Positions 34,910 through 47,495 of a stretch of DNA of 64,000 nucleotides are shown piece by piece; position 1 is the first letter of the stretch, and each line of letters opens with the position of its first letter. A program made the translations under genes and the position numbers. Origin of the DNA: Sipunculus nudus. Taxonomy: Eukaryota > Annelida > Sipuncula > Golfingiida > Sipunculidae. The notes beneath the pieces were generated by a model that saw only the letters and a list, made by a program, of their open reading frames with translations, ran no database searches and was not told where the DNA came from. The DNA lies in NCBI GenBank assembly GCA_026874595.1, contig CM049320.1, positions 2,506,501 to 2,570,500 on the forward strand. Direction: 5' to 3'.

Positions 34910-37900
34910 AATCATAAATAATGAAAGTTTGAAAAATAAAATACATTGAGTTAATTTTACAGTAGGGTATATCAGGAGAATGATCTACGTCGATAATGAC
35001 GATATCTGTACTGTTAACGGAAGGACAGGCTGCTGGACGGACTGAGTCTACACGGATATAGGGGAATCATTATGACCTAGATACCATCCAGTCAGTGGAA
35101 CAACCCTGTCATATCAATACACAATATGCACATATGTAGAAATGAATCCTTCAGTAAACCCAGATCCATATCACTGGTAACGCTGGGAAAACTCTTCTCG
35201 GAATCAAGAATCAAGACTCGGTGTCTCTTTAATTTTTCTTAATATTCATTGATGTGCACATCGATGAAGAGAAAAAAAAACAATTAAAAGATAGGTAACA
35301 GATAGACAGAAGGAGAAATAAACAACAAGATAAACAGAGCGACCCGGAGAGTAACCAAAGGAAAGGGATATAAACAGACAAGATAAACTAAAGAAAATAA
35401 AACAGATGGAGAGAGCTGAAGAGAGGGAAGAGTTGTAGTAGAATTAAGGACCTGCAAGTGCCCCGGTAAAGTTATTCAATATAAATATACAGAACCTATG
35501 TCATAACAATACGCACATCCATTATTTAAAGCAATCTGTATGAAACACAGATAGAGACTATGATGGGGTTATTTACATTTATGTAGGTGACTATTTAGGA
35601 AACGTTGAACAGATAGTATTCTGTTGAAAGAACAGATATAACATGTGCATCCAATAATATATATCGATGAGATTAAACGGGAACATGTTTGATACACCTT
35701 TTGAAACTAACATTTACCAAACATAGTTAAATTGAAACTGACCAATGGACACGTTAAATATCAATAATGGGGTAGCCCAAATTGTCTTCATTATTAATTA
35801 CGGTTAACCTCTCATTAATCGTGTGCTCATTTAGTGAAACACAAAAAGCTTGATTTTGTCATTAAAACTGGATATTTCCTTTGTATATTCTTATATATTT
35901 GAGTGGATATCTTACGATAATACAACGATATTCACTGCGTTTAGCTAAAATGGGATTTAAACTAACATTTATTCAAAAATATATTTTTTAAAATTCTAAA
36001 TCGTTCAACATTTGTATACTAGTTAGCCCTGAAAAAGCAAAAGCGGTAGTTACCGGCAATTAGAATAATCTTTCATGACAATAACAATCCGTTTAATACT
36101 TTGTAATTGATCTGGACTGATAATATTAAAACGAGCAGCTATTAGCAACATTTTAAAGTGTTGGTTTTGTCATGTTGGACTAAGTTAAATTATTCAGTTT
36201 TCCAAATTCTTACTCAGCAAAATAAAACTATGTTAATCTTTCCCATCATTATGCTGCGTGATATGTAAACTGCAGAATGGCCCGAGATGGCCGAGATATT
36301 ACTGAGGTTTAACTCGTGTGGAATCTTGTGTGAAGAACACAAAAGGTGTAATCACTTATGTGCTAGGATATAGGTAGTGACTAAATATTAGCTTTAATAT
36401 TGAGGCTCCGCTGCCACTTTTCATTTTTTTTGTAAGCTACTTGCCTGGGGCCAGTGAAGACAGTATATGCGGTTACCTGGCGAGCGAGTGTACCTAGACC
36501 GGAACTTCTGCCCATGACCTCATGTTTCGGTTCTCGCTCGATGAAGACATCGTGTTTACTATTCTTTCCTGTGATTTTCAGGGTAGTAACGTTTCTAATA
36601 CTCAAGTCCCAAATATAAACCCGTAGTATTGTTAAATATTGAACAGGGATCAGAACTACATGAGTTTTGACACATGTATCAGCCTGTAGAATATAATATA
36701 GTAATAATATAGTTTTAATAGTTTTGTGATTAATAGTTTTTCCCATGCATGTAAAACGCTCACTGCCCATGCAGTGTTCGCGCCATATCCATTTTCACAG
36801 AACAGAGTTTCTGAGCCTTTCTCGTGTCTGTATTAGACAAATGAGCTCTCCAAAGCATGTATAAGGTTATTTAATACTGTTGCCTTGCTAGATAAATATG
36901 TAAATACTATAGAAAAGGACAAGTTTTTAATTTGAAGCGAGAATGTGAGTTAGTGCTGAGTTCACGTTTTACAAGTTGTCCACGTTCAAAGGTCATAGGT
37001 CATGTCCCCCACCCCCTAATATTGATCTGAGACTGATCAGCTTTAAATAGATCCTGTAAACATGTATTACTTGTGTTCATGATCACATATTTATTGTGAT
37101 ATCCTCTTTATAATGTAGAGAGGTGTTTTATGTGTTTGGGTAGTGGCACATGCCCAGGTGTATAGACTGTTGACTGAGAGTAATAGATATATCAAGAGTC
37201 AGTTGACAGGCCATACTCTATGTTGGTACCTATATACATATATGTGGAATAGGCAAGTGTTTAAATATCAAGGTCTTTTATTATTTCATTGAACTCATGC
37301 TCAACGCAGTAATATGTATAAAACAGTTTTGAAAAAGAGGCCCATCATATTCAGGACTTTCCAGGAATATGTACCCAGCTATTTATATTAAGGTTTGTAA
37401 GATAGTTCATTCCTTACCATAATTCAAGTGATAAACAGAGATACAGTCCTTGAACATTGTCATTTCTTTCATTGACACCCCTTTTTTGCTTGATGACAAA
37501 CACGTTTAATGTATAGTTGCACATTTTTATTTGCCAAAAATAAAAATTATGAAAAAAGTATGAGGCAATTAGTAATCAAGAGACAGGTAACTGTCTTTTA
37601 ACTGTATATTTTATTATTGATGAGCCAACATATTTTAGACTTGAACTTTACACTCACTATGAATCATCTGAACATCATTGATATATTTTGTTTTGTAAGT
37701 GCTGCCACCTGTCGGAGGTTAGGGAAACTAACACGTGTTATTTGAGAAATCAGGTTCCAGCACTGTGCATATGAATGGCAGAAAGTGCTAGAGAGAAATA
37801 TATCATTAGATATGTATGATGTGTGATCAATTTAATTCTACCAATATTTTGATGAAGATGTTTGTTTTATCATGGACATTCCAACAGTACTCATTATATT

Positions 37901-38569
37901 AACCTGAACAATATATTTATGTTTAATAATCACTCAGGACAAGATTTTATTGTTAGCAAGCATTATTTGAACACTGCCGTTGTGAATAGTATTTATTCGT
38001 TAGGTTGCCAGATGGAAGATCAGCACATGTGGATCAGTCACATTGTGCACATATGTTTACATATATTTATACATATTTATAAAAAAGACCTAACATGCCA
38101 CTTACTTGAGTATTAAGTTGGTAAACCACCATCATTAGACTTCTTATGGAAAACTTTGCGCTATATAATTTAAATGCAGTTGACAAGATAGCATAGTTAA
38201 TGATGACACATATTGAAAACAAGTATCCGAGTGTGTTAGGTTCGAATCCAGACCAATCCATGTTTACAAAGAAGATGATGATCATTAAATGGAAAATGTT
38301 GCATGTAAACCCAGATCAGCTTATGATATATATCAAAATCAGTTCGCGAATATTGATTAGATGACAGCTCTGTGTTTATTTCTTGATATGATATGATAAC
38401 TTAACAGGCTAGTTCCAACATGGTGATATTGAAATATTTCAACATCATTGCATTGAGATTAGACTATGAATATTGCAATGAGAGACTTTGAGTACAGGGT
38501 TATGCTAGGATATGATACTTGGGGGGTGCATATTTATGACGCTGTATTTGTACTTGAGGAATAAAGCAG
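34910..38569. other. Gene-poor stretch
   Basis: No exon is recognised. It holds a purine-rich tract (about 35260-35440), a GGTCATAGGTCATG word near 36992, and one member of a 50-bp dispersed pair (36522-36575). A box-B-like GGTTCGAATCC at 38239-38249 lies about 50 bp after a poor box A, at best a decayed SINE. Confidence 0.5.
36522..36575 (+). repeat. Dispersed 50-bp pair, copy 1
   Basis: ATGTTTCGGTTCTCGCTCGA and the following ATGAAGACATCGTGTTTAC recur almost unchanged at 38570-38622. Both copies read MFRF-x-LDEDIVFTIL. Confidence 0.85.
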
Positions 38570-38622
38570 ATGTTTCGATTCTTGCTCGATGAAGACATCG
38601 TGTTTACTATTCTTATCTGTGT
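38570..38622 (+). repeat. Dispersed 50-bp pair, copy 2
   Basis: Second copy of the 36522 unit. Here the frame stays open a little longer (MFRFLLDEDIVFTIL then ICVFYLFICS). It lies 120 bp upstream of the decayed repeat ORF at 38742. Confidence 0.85.
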
Positions 38623-38741
38623 TTTTTACCTGTTCATCTGTTCACCAAACCCCCTCCGTGGTGACCTGTAACACATGCATTCGAAATCGGTGTCGTCCAG
38701 GGCGAAACACACGACACAGTTCCTGACTGACCTCACTTCAT

Positions 38742-39248
38742 ATCTCCATTGTTGGTAGGAAGCTTCTCCCTCAGCATGTTCTCCTGAGAGACTGGTCAAA
38801 CCTGGTGGACTCTACGTTTGCGTGTAGCTGTAATGCTGTAACTGTGGCTGCGGATCAATCGTACCTGGCATATCCCTTGGTCCGTAGTCTTGCCCTGAAT
38901 GTCTGGGAGTGGTATGATAGTTTGGCGAACCCTTAAGGGGTACGACTTGATCTTTGTACGAACTTAGTTATGTACGACGCTGGTCATGTTAATAGATCTG
39001 TAATTGTGGCTGCTGATAAATTGTACTTGGAATACTCATTGGTCCATGGTCCTGACCCAAATGAATAGGAATGGTGTGATGGGCTGGGTTTTGCGCATTT
39101 CATATATAATCCGGAGGGCGATGTTAATCGTGTTGCTACGACTAGTGACGCTTACGCCTATGACATATCCGGTTGACAAGGCCCCATGTCCATTTCCCAT
39201 GTATACGGCTTTTCGGCTATAAGAGAAGCTGGCGAGCTAACTATGTAG
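38742..39248 (+). pseudogene. Relic of an unknown ORF with two 54-codon repeats
   Basis: One frame runs 165 codons between 38742 and the TAG at 39246-39248 with only three internal stops (TAA 38934-38936, TAG 39066-39068, TGA 39174-39176). In this AT-rich DNA a non-coding frame should meet stops far more often. The peptide contains the motif VAAD-x2-YL-x-Y-x-LV twice, at 38844 and 39006, exactly 162 bp apart and in frame, with W-E/C-W/D-like residues after each. Other readable parts are RDWSNLVDSTFACSCNAV, FAHFIYNPEGDVNRVATT and SISHVYGFSAIREAGELTM. I do not recognise the family; it may come from a mobile element or a dead host gene. Confidence 0.45.
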
Positions 39249-39840
39249 GTAGACCTCGTCATTATATCCAGGTCCTTATCACCTGACAGTTGCAAAGTAA
39301 GAGCCCCCGACAACAATTGCTTCTCTTTTGTTGATAAATCTTATTACTGCCTAATCAGCTCTCGAATCTTAACCTTAGGCGGAAGTATGGTTTAATATCG
39401 CTGAGCTAATGACTCTTCTAACTCCGTACATACTGCCTCAGCTTTCAATATGTGTATACCAAATGAATTACCATCTGGTAAAAATTTTGTCCGTCAGTGT
39501 TAATGTACTTTTAAAAAACGTACGCTGCGTTAAAGCGTTCTGCGCCTTCATTCTTTGTATCGCTGAATCGCTATGGAAACAAACGCGTTGGAACTCGGAA
39601 ATACTGATGTGCGAGTATTTGCACATGTAAAAAGCCAAACATAAACACTGAAACATGTGGCGAACAATTTTCGTGACATGCCTGGTTCATAAATTGCAAT
39701 GTAAGACAAAGTGCTAAATATAAACGGTGTTCTACAGTGGAGGATCCAGAAATTCAAGAATACTGGGGCGTTAATTCTGGATTGGCAGTTAACGGGTATT
39801 ATAAACACTAAGTTCTTAAATTGTGCATAATTATATATGA

Positions 39841-39873
39841 TATATATACACATATATGTGTGTGTGTGTGTGT
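39841..39873. repeat. (TA)n/(TG)n microsatellite
   Basis: Short TA tract passing into TG dinucleotides. Confidence 0.9.
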
Positions 39874-39896
39874 TGGTCTGCTGCTTGGCCTTCCAG

Positions 39897-40040
39897 GTCG
39901 AGCTCTCTTTGTCAGAGTGTTACCAGCAGCCGACCACGTTTAACCGGCCACTGTGGACACAGCTGTACCTCTGTGGTAGATGAGCGTTGTAGGCCTGGCA
40001 GAGTGTCATGGCAATGCTGTGACGTCAAAAGAATGAAAAG
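39897..40040 (+). CDS. Possible cysteine-rich exon
   Basis: A 144-bp open segment lies between a good acceptor (GGCCTTCCAG) and a GTAATT donor. In the frame starting at 39898 it reads SSSLCQSVTSSRPRLTGHCG and then HSCTSVVDERCRPGRVSWQC followed by CDVKRMKR: cysteines at C-x3-C-x7-C-x8-C-C. This spacing loosely recalls WAP-type four-disulfide cores, which also have a CC pair, but is longer. No neighbouring exon was found. It may be one exon of a small secreted peptide, or chance. Confidence 0.25.
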
Positions 40041-40502
40041 GTAATTCGACGAGTAACCCATGCTGCCTATCCCGGCAACTGAAGAGGACGTTTTCGAATT
40101 ACACCGAGAGGAGTAGGTACACAGAAAGTTGATGTCAACATCGTTAAATAATTAATTTATGTAATTAAAACAATATTTGAAACTAAGTGGATTTCTTTTA
40201 TCATATTTTATATTTCTGCATAATTTATCTATTTTTTTATTTTTAATTATTTTTTATTAAGCTTCTAAATAGAAAATGAAATTGAAATAAGTGAGGTATT
40301 ATTTAATATGTTTGTCAAATAAAGTCTCTTTATGACTAGAGGTGATACGTTTAAATCTCAATTTAATTCATCCATATTCTTCAGCGTCCAAACCTGAATT
40401 TATCATGAATATTAACAATTAAGTAATACTGCTTTGATAAGGCGTTTAACAGAATTATTTAAATGTAATGATTCATTGGCTTAAATAATTACTGAACAAC
40501 AC

Positions 40503-40534
<32 letters not shown>

Positions 40535-41640
40535 TATTAAATCGAAGGAAAATACATGCGCTGATTTGCTCTTTCACAAAATCATTTGTTGTGAATATAG
40601 GAGATTTCTACAAAATGTTTTCGGTTAAATTTATATATGGGATCTACGGTATAGTCGGACATCGCTCTTATGAGGTAGTCGCGTGATAATGATATGTCTG
40701 CAATTATATTTCCTGACATAGATCAATCATCCATGTACATAGTCCGTAAGCTGTGGAAGGTAGGTCCTTATATTACGAACATACTGTGTTCTCTAACTGC
40801 AATTAGATATTCAAGGATACATATATTTACTCAAATTTATTATATATCCGGTATAATAGTTGTTAAACAGTCAAACGTATGTATTTTTGTTCCTTGTCTT
40901 GCCATATGTATACCAAAATTGGCTCCTTGTAAGACCTGTAAGATGTTACATTTTTTATTCATTATTGAAAGACGATAGCAGATGTGATGTGCAATTAGAT
41001 ATTGCGATTATGGATCAGCCGTGCCTATTATAAAAATGTATGAAACATCTGGTAATTTAAAAGTAAATTAAATTTTAATACGTTTTAGCAATGATATATA
41101 CGTCATAATATATCTTAAAAGACCCAATTGATTTGATTACAAGGATTTAATATATATATATCGCTATTTAATACACCCTTAACATATGTTGAGAATAGTA
41201 TTGGCAACCACATTCACACAACTGCTGAGACCTATACTTTTGCTAGGTCAGTCATAGTCTGCTTATTAGCTGTAAATGAGATTTGTGAGAATGTCAGCGG
41301 ATAAAGAGGGAATCTGATAAATGTGGCTATCGCTCCAGCATATAAACTGAGACAGACATAAAGAGATCAGGGTAGTCTCATAGCACTCATCACCACAATT
41401 GGCTTTGCCCAAGCAGACCTATGACCGCCTAGTGGTAAGGTCTTTATTACCCATCCATTAAAAGCCTATCTTAGGTTTTGTGCCATTCAAGCCAATGATG
41501 GTCATTTTTAGTCACCTAAAGAGGCAACTGCAATGACGCAGTTACCATTACAAGATCGAAAATTATCATGTCCCTGGATCACCTCAAGCCACGTTGTTTA
41601 ATATGTGAGAACTTTTTCAAGTACTGGGATAACAATCTAA
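40041..41640. other. Gene-poor stretch
   Basis: AT-rich with an (AAT)n microsatellite at 40503-40535 and TA tracts. No exon recognised. Confidence 0.5.
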
Positions 41641-43086
41641 AAGAGCCCTGCTCAGGCCCCAACCCGCCCCTTAGACCCCCTTAGGCCCTAACGGTCGACT
41701 CTTTCAGGATTTTGTTGGACGGGGCGGGCAAAAAAAAAAGCCTGCTTTGCGGGGAGGGTGCGAGCTAAAAGCTGGGATATGCGGCCCGGAGGGAGGTTAC
41801 ATGATATTTAAGTGGGGATTCCGCGGGCCGAAAACATGATTATAGTGAAGAGATTAATACATTTAATTGAATGTAAAGCACTGCAGGTCTGTTTATGTTC
41901 CGTCGGTTATTCCATTTTCTATAATATTCCACTTGTGAAATACAAATTCCCCGATTTTGAAGACATTTTTCTGTGCATGGACAACTAGCTAGAATATTGT
42001 ACAAATGTGCCCAGAAGTGTTGTATATGTATACTGTTCAACAATGTAGGCCTCTACTTGTGGCCAGTCTCAGATATTACATCACATGGCTGAGGATGAAG
42101 CAGCAGGATTATTACATGTGATCCTTAAATAGTCACTGCATTAGGGTGCACCTGGATCTGTCACCAGCTGGACATAGCTTTACATAACTCACAAGGACAG
42201 AGATGTGCTAATCATGGACAAGTCAAAGAGCACTGGCTAATTCAGAGGACCGCATTGGCAAAGCAGAATGAGATAATGAGCAATTCATATATATATTTCT
42301 GTGTGCACAACCATGACCTCGATCTGACTCTCTCTGCAATTCAACAGACTTCCACAGCCGATCATCAAGAGCAGGATTAACCTCTTAATCAAATAAAAAG
42401 TGTGAACTGTGGTTAGCAAGTACTGTCCTCCAGTTAGTTCAGTTAGTGATGAGCGGTGTAGCTCTTGGCACACAAACTTAATAGAAATTGATTGTTTTAT
42501 GCTTGAGTTTTATTTATGTTTTTGTATAGCAGCATATGCTTGGTAAATGTGTATAAACTTAAAATATATGTTGTTAGCTAAATATCTGAATATGTTTAAT
42601 TTTTAATTACTATAAATAGTTTAAGGAGACACATAAGCAATATTTGATTAGTGATCCCAGTTACTGATATTTCCTTTCATATGGCAGTAAATAATTGTAG
42701 TTTAATAAGTAATAATTCTTTAAAATAAAAAAAGGTTATTCTATGATACTCCGTCCAGTGAAAAATAATGGAAGGTCTTACCATCAGCAAAACACGCTAA
42801 TGCTATCTACTCACAAAAGAAGGTCATTCATTATAAATATATGAAAATAAATAATGTTTTTAGTTGGCTCCCTTTTTTGTTTTCCTTTTTATTTATTTGC
42901 GGGTTGAATGCGAGTTGAATTTTGGTAAAATGCGGGGCGGGCGGATGCGGGCTGAAAGCCAAACATGCGGGTCGGCTGCGTGTCGATTTATATTCTTTAT
43001 AGGTGCTTTATAGGGGCGGTTGTGAGTTGAAGGTTTGGTTTTCGGGGAGGATGCCGGCTCTGAATTTTGGCCCGCGCAGGGCTCTA
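41641..43086. mobile_element. Candidate non-autonomous hAT-like element
   Basis: Left end AAGAGCCCTGC (41641) and right end GCAGGGCTCTA (to 43086) are inverted copies sharing 10 bp; the right end read inward starts TAGAG, fitting the hAT end consensus YARNG. Flanking octamers CAATCTAA and CAGTCTTT agree at five of eight places, as an old 8-bp target duplication might. GC-rich subterminal blocks (41700-41830 and 42890-43085, with GCGGGTTGAA-like words) surround an AT-rich centre. No transposase is visible. Confidence 0.35.
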
Positions 43087-44499
43087 CAGTCTTTATACTA
43101 CTGTAAAAGGCAATTGCCTTAAATTTAGATTTCATATTTAAAATGCAACGTCTATTTTGTATTTCTAATTGATTTTATACCTGTCAAATCTTTTGCATAA
43201 TGTTTGTTACAAAAAGCAGTCTGAGTTGACACTGTAAAGCCTACAATGAATAAATTCAGGTTTGTTCACTTTTATATTTTCACGGTACAATATGTACACC
43301 ACCTGAAAAAAAATTATACCTAAATAGCAGTATATTTGATAGTTTTTGCTTTCAATTTAAAATTTTATATTTATGTAACACTTAACAGCCAGGTAAGTTT
43401 GTCAACCCGCAGTACAGGCCGTCTCGCACAAACTTTATTTCGGTCCTCCTCGCCCCGCTCATTCTAGAATGTAACCCGCCCCGCCCCGAAATCCCCTGCG
43501 GGCCCCCGGGGGCTGACTTTCAAAACACACCCCGCGCAGGGGGCCAGTTGAAATCTCTGCACTCTAAGGTACAACAGTAATCAGGCTACAACCCCCCCCC
43601 CTCCCCCAACATAGATAAGGCGAATAATCATTCTTTGGTAGCTGATGAATTAACTTCACTATATGGTACAACCGTGGGTATTTCTGAAGCTTTTGAAACC
43701 ATGCATGAAAAAAGAGCTATAACATACATGACATAAACGAATGTCACTCTACAAGTTCCACCTCAATATTGATTTGTTTTTTATTGTTTTCTTTATGTTC
43801 ATAAAATAAATTTCATTCATGGCTTTATTTCTTTTATATTAGAGTGTCATAATCTAGTAAAGTAAAATGAAAGTTAAACCAGAGAAGCCCACAGACAGCG
43901 CAGACCTCCGCCAAAGCAGTTCATTCTCCAAAATGGCATCATTAGAAATGCAGCATTTTCCTTTAAAACATCCTTCCAGATGCTGATCATGGTCACCCTA
44001 AAAATTTAATCAAGTGTTCCGTGTATCATTGCCGTGCTATCCTGAATATTTAATCGAGATCCGTTAAATACTTTTTGAGTAGTGTTGCTAACAGAACATT
44101 ACCCCGCTACATGGCGCAGATAACAAAAGGTGATTGGTACGTACAGATCCTCTTTTTTGTACATGCACGCCACCTGGTGGCTTTTCTGCATAACCGTTTC
44201 AGTGACATAGGCATTATTTACAAAATCAAAATTAAAATGGTGCATTAGAAGAAAAAAATGCACTTTATAGTTCCTTGCAAACCTTTAACTAAACCTGAAT
44301 ACACGACTCAGAAGACAATTTTATAGTGATGTTAAGCTGAGGACGCTGGTCGGAGACTCCAATGTCAGAGAGCCGAAACGAGGCTAACTTTTACCCTAAC
44401 CCCACACCGTGTTAACTCAGCCGTTCATGAATGAGCGCGAATTTAGAGGGAATTTAGGTATATTTAAACAAAACTTGTTTTAATACAGCTGTAGCTCAC
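43087..44499. other. Gene-poor stretch with GC-rich block
   Basis: 43430-43560 is very GC-rich (GCCCCGCCCCG, CGGGCCCCCGGG) and ends GCGCAGGGGGCC, resembling the right end of the 41641 element, so it may be another partial copy. A C-run is at 43591-43605. Nothing else recognised. Confidence 0.4.
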
Positions 44500-44676
44500 A
44501 TGGCACTTTGCGTAGAAGAAATCAGAAGTCGGGTGTACAATATAGTGGTGAACACACGTGCTGAAGCAGATCCCTCAGAGCGTATCAATCTATACGGAGG
44601 TTTCACACATATTGAATATTTGGCCAGATGCAATAATTTGATTACCTGCAGGGCAGTTAGCAAGCATATTGAGTGA
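44500..44676 (+). CDS. Small ORF, 58 aa, unrecognised
   Basis: ATG opens 58 codons starting MALCVEEIRSRVYNIVVNTR and ending KHIE before TGA. Amino-acid make-up is protein-like and TACAG precedes the ATG by 14 bp. It could be a short exon or gene upstream of the PLAT-like exon at 45116, but no donor lies in frame before the stop. Confidence 0.2.
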   Translation: MALCVEEIRSRVYNIVVNTRAEADPSERINLYGGFTHIEYLARCNNLITCRAVSKHIE

Positions 44677-45115
44677 CCGCAATGGTGAGCTGGTTCTTAC
44701 TTGCTGTATATAATAAATAGCACTAATGCAGTAAACAATATGCTCCGTGATTTGTAGCTTGCCTCCAGCAACATTCGGGGCTTTCTGGAACGGAAAGTCT
44801 GCATTTCAGTATCAGTCCTGCATTTCTATCCGAGTGTGCACTGCTATTGTACAGGAAAACCGTATACACATGTAACGTAGCTTGTTTTAAAATATTTAGT
44901 ACTAACGTAAGTTGACGATTGCATAAGATCGGTTAGATATTCTTTATGTAGGCAAGATCGATTCTGTCAAGAAAATTTTTAATTCAATTGAAGTGATTCA
45001 AATATTTAATCAATTTTCTGCAGCTAAGGCAAATTTGCTTTTACAGCTATTGGTTTGCCGAAACAATTACTTTTCATGTAGGATGTAATAAGCATCCGTT
45101 ATTATCCGTTTTCAG

Positions 45116-45412
45116 GCTGTCCAAAAGGTTCTGGTATTTGTTTCAAAAGGAACAACCAATGGACCACGGCTTGATGCGTCCGTCGTGCTATATGTATTAA
45201 CTGGAGAACGCGGACTGGGGGACAAGTTGAAATTTATGTTTGTCTGGATGTTGAGATCTGGTTGCCATAGAACAGCAGAAGAACAGAATCACGTCACCAA
45301 AATCGTCAAAAGTAACATAAGTAAATCTCTCTCGAGATGTTCCTCCTTATTGCTTACCTGGCATGGGCACAGTTATTGTTACCTTCGGGCACGAACGAGA
45401 ATTTGTAATTGA
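45116..45412 (+). CDS. PLAT-like domain exon (partial)
   Basis: After the strong acceptor TTATCCGTTTTCAG a 98-codon frame begins AVQKVLVFVSKGTTNGPRLD and then ASVVLYVLTGERGLGDKLKF. The order beta-strand, GT-x-GP-x-LDA-x-V, then GE-x-G matches the core of PLAT/LH2 domains (usual form TG-x-x-x-GAGT-x-A-x-V-x-L-x-GE-x-G), beta-sandwiches found in polycystin-1-like and lipoxygenase-related proteins. After GDKLKF the peptide no longer looks like PLAT and stops at TGA (45410-45412). The exon may therefore use a donor near 45211 (ACAA before GTTGAA), or the gene is broken. No partner exon was found. Confidence 0.4.
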   Translation, partial: AVQKVLVFVSKGTTNGPRLDASVVLYVLTGERGLGDKLKFMFVWMLRSGCHRTAEEQNHVTKIVKSNISKSLSRCSSLLLTWHGHSYCYLRARTRICN

Positions 45413-46267
45413 ACTAGCTAATTACATTTGAGAGTTTCTCCAGATACAGGACATGAGAATGAAATAAACTCCCGAACATTCAAGAGTTCATAAAAAATGG
45501 TCTCATGGACAATAACGACAAAAAATACTCCTGCTTTATAAAAAGGTCCTTATTTTAAAATAACTTTATTTCGGGTAGCTGGTAAAATGTGGGAAAATAG
45601 CAACTGATGACCTTTGCGGTACTTGGTTAAGCTTGTCAGTAGAAAGTAACTTCCCACGAGGAGTGTTATATAAGGTAGTTGTACTATCTATTGCAAGCAT
45701 GATATGTCAAGTATTTTCTTTCAATATATACCGTCAAATGTCAAAATATATTGCATGTGACAAATGAATGTAGTTCAAAATCGTCATCTCAGGCCGCCAT
45801 GGATATGCTGTAATCCATGCTATTAGTTTAGTCGTACTTTGTTTCGAATTAATCATGTGGAATTCGTGCAAAGGGTGTATTTTTTTGCTGTTAAATAATT
45901 GCCACATTAGCTGAAATAAATAAAGGCAAAATTTAGTGCATTTTATGAAAACTATCGCGAAAAAAACAGATAGACAGGAGTAGTGGATGTGAGTAAAGAT
46001 ACCACACCTTGGTTCTCCTACTGGCCAGTTTCTTTGCAGCCCATCATATAGACCATAAATATGCTCCCTTTATTAGTATGCTATGGCTAAGTAACATGTT
46101 TTCAAACAGGAGTGCAATGAAAAAAAGCTTCAAGTTGTTGTCTCATAGAACTTAAAACAAAATTAAGTTTATTAACATTGTCATTGATTAGTAGCCTTGT
46201 TGCTCCAGATCAGCTGTGACAGTGGGAAAACAAATGTTCCTCAGTTCGGTCAGATATAAAATATCAC

Positions 46268-46635
46268 TGCAATAATAGCATCAATATATATAAATTAATA
46301 ATAGATCGCACCAGAAAAAATATATAAAACAGATTTAATCAAAATATTTGCATAGTGGTCCTTATTGTATGAAGTAAATTTTCAGAAAACGGATGAACGA
46401 AGTAAGTATGTATCTCGTTTGGTGAGAAATTAAATTTCAACAAAATATCTTTTGATGAAGGTCTGCACTGTTTTAATAAGCAGATCTGAAAGAAAAATCA
46501 TTCACAAAGATGCAATGATGGCACCAATATATATTTATTAATAATAGCTCGCACCAGAAAAAATATATCAAAAAGATTTAATCAAAATATTTGCATAATG
46601 GTCTTTATTGCGTGAAATAGAGTTCCTGAAAACAT
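46268..46635. repeat. Direct repeat of about 120 bp, offset 244 bp
   Basis: Copies at about 46268-46390 and 46512-46635 share CGCACCAGAAAAAATATAT and GATTTAATCAAAATATTTGC. The spacer also contains a diverged TTTCA-AAAACGGA word. Confidence 0.85.
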
Positions 46636-47409
46636 TAATCTTTAATTCATTTGTATCATTGATATTTATTACAGAATCGCGGCCACAACTGGTCTGGATA
46701 TAACCGTTATGTTTAGGAGAATGATTTCCTTAAACCTCGAACAATTGGTACCCATATAGTATTTTGTCCCTGGCTTTGACTAGCATCTAATTGCAAGCCT
46801 TATAAGGCTGTTCATTATGTAGCCACTGTGATTTAATAGTAGTGACACATGGTATTGTACATACAGGTATAGAAATTCAACCTATAAATTATATTTAAAA
46901 TATGTATACATATTAAGAACACCTTCATCTTGTGATTGAAATTTGTTTGACTTAGGCAGTAAAACCCAGATCATGATCTTTGGTATACATTGTTAAACAA
47001 TCGTATACACGCCAAGCATACTTGGAGCGCCCTTCAGCTGCTGTCACTCAGATTCAGTCATTACAGATCAGTCCTTTCACATTATGACTAAAATGCTTGT
47101 TGTGATATTGTTGTATTTTTTATATTGTATTTTTGAAGTAACAGATTCAAAAGGCAGACAGAGTATGGAGTATTGATGAATCAGTTCAAACCACTAGAAA
47201 ACATCTCTTTTGAACCTTTGGTTTTATCCAACATGATCACTGCACATACCCCCCCATTCCGTGATGTACTTTGCGTCAGTTTTGTCCAGTGAACATGAAT
47301 ATTATTATTTTCGAAGCCCTTTAAACATACGCAAATAACACTCATCCTGCTTTAACATGGGGTAGGCTTGATGTTTTACTTGCATGACATAAGTTTATTT
47401 ATTTTGAAA

Positions 47410-47495
47410 ACCAGGGGAATATTCTGAAACTTTTAAATCATTCACGACCAACACCAGGAGAATATTCTGAAACTTTCAAATCATACACGGCCATC
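47410..47495. repeat. 43-bp tandem duplication
   Basis: Copies 47410-47452 and 47453-47495 both read ACCAGG-GAATATTCTGAAAC and end CACG-CCA-C, with a few substitutions. Confidence 0.9.

Noticed and set aside
38186-38249. tRNA or SINE from GGTTCGAATCC
   Set aside because: Box A is poor and no stems pair; kept only as a note in the gene-poor stretch.
39004-39222. 72-codon + frame at 39004
   Set aside because: It is out of frame with the better supported relic 38742-39248, which has the internal in-phase repeat.
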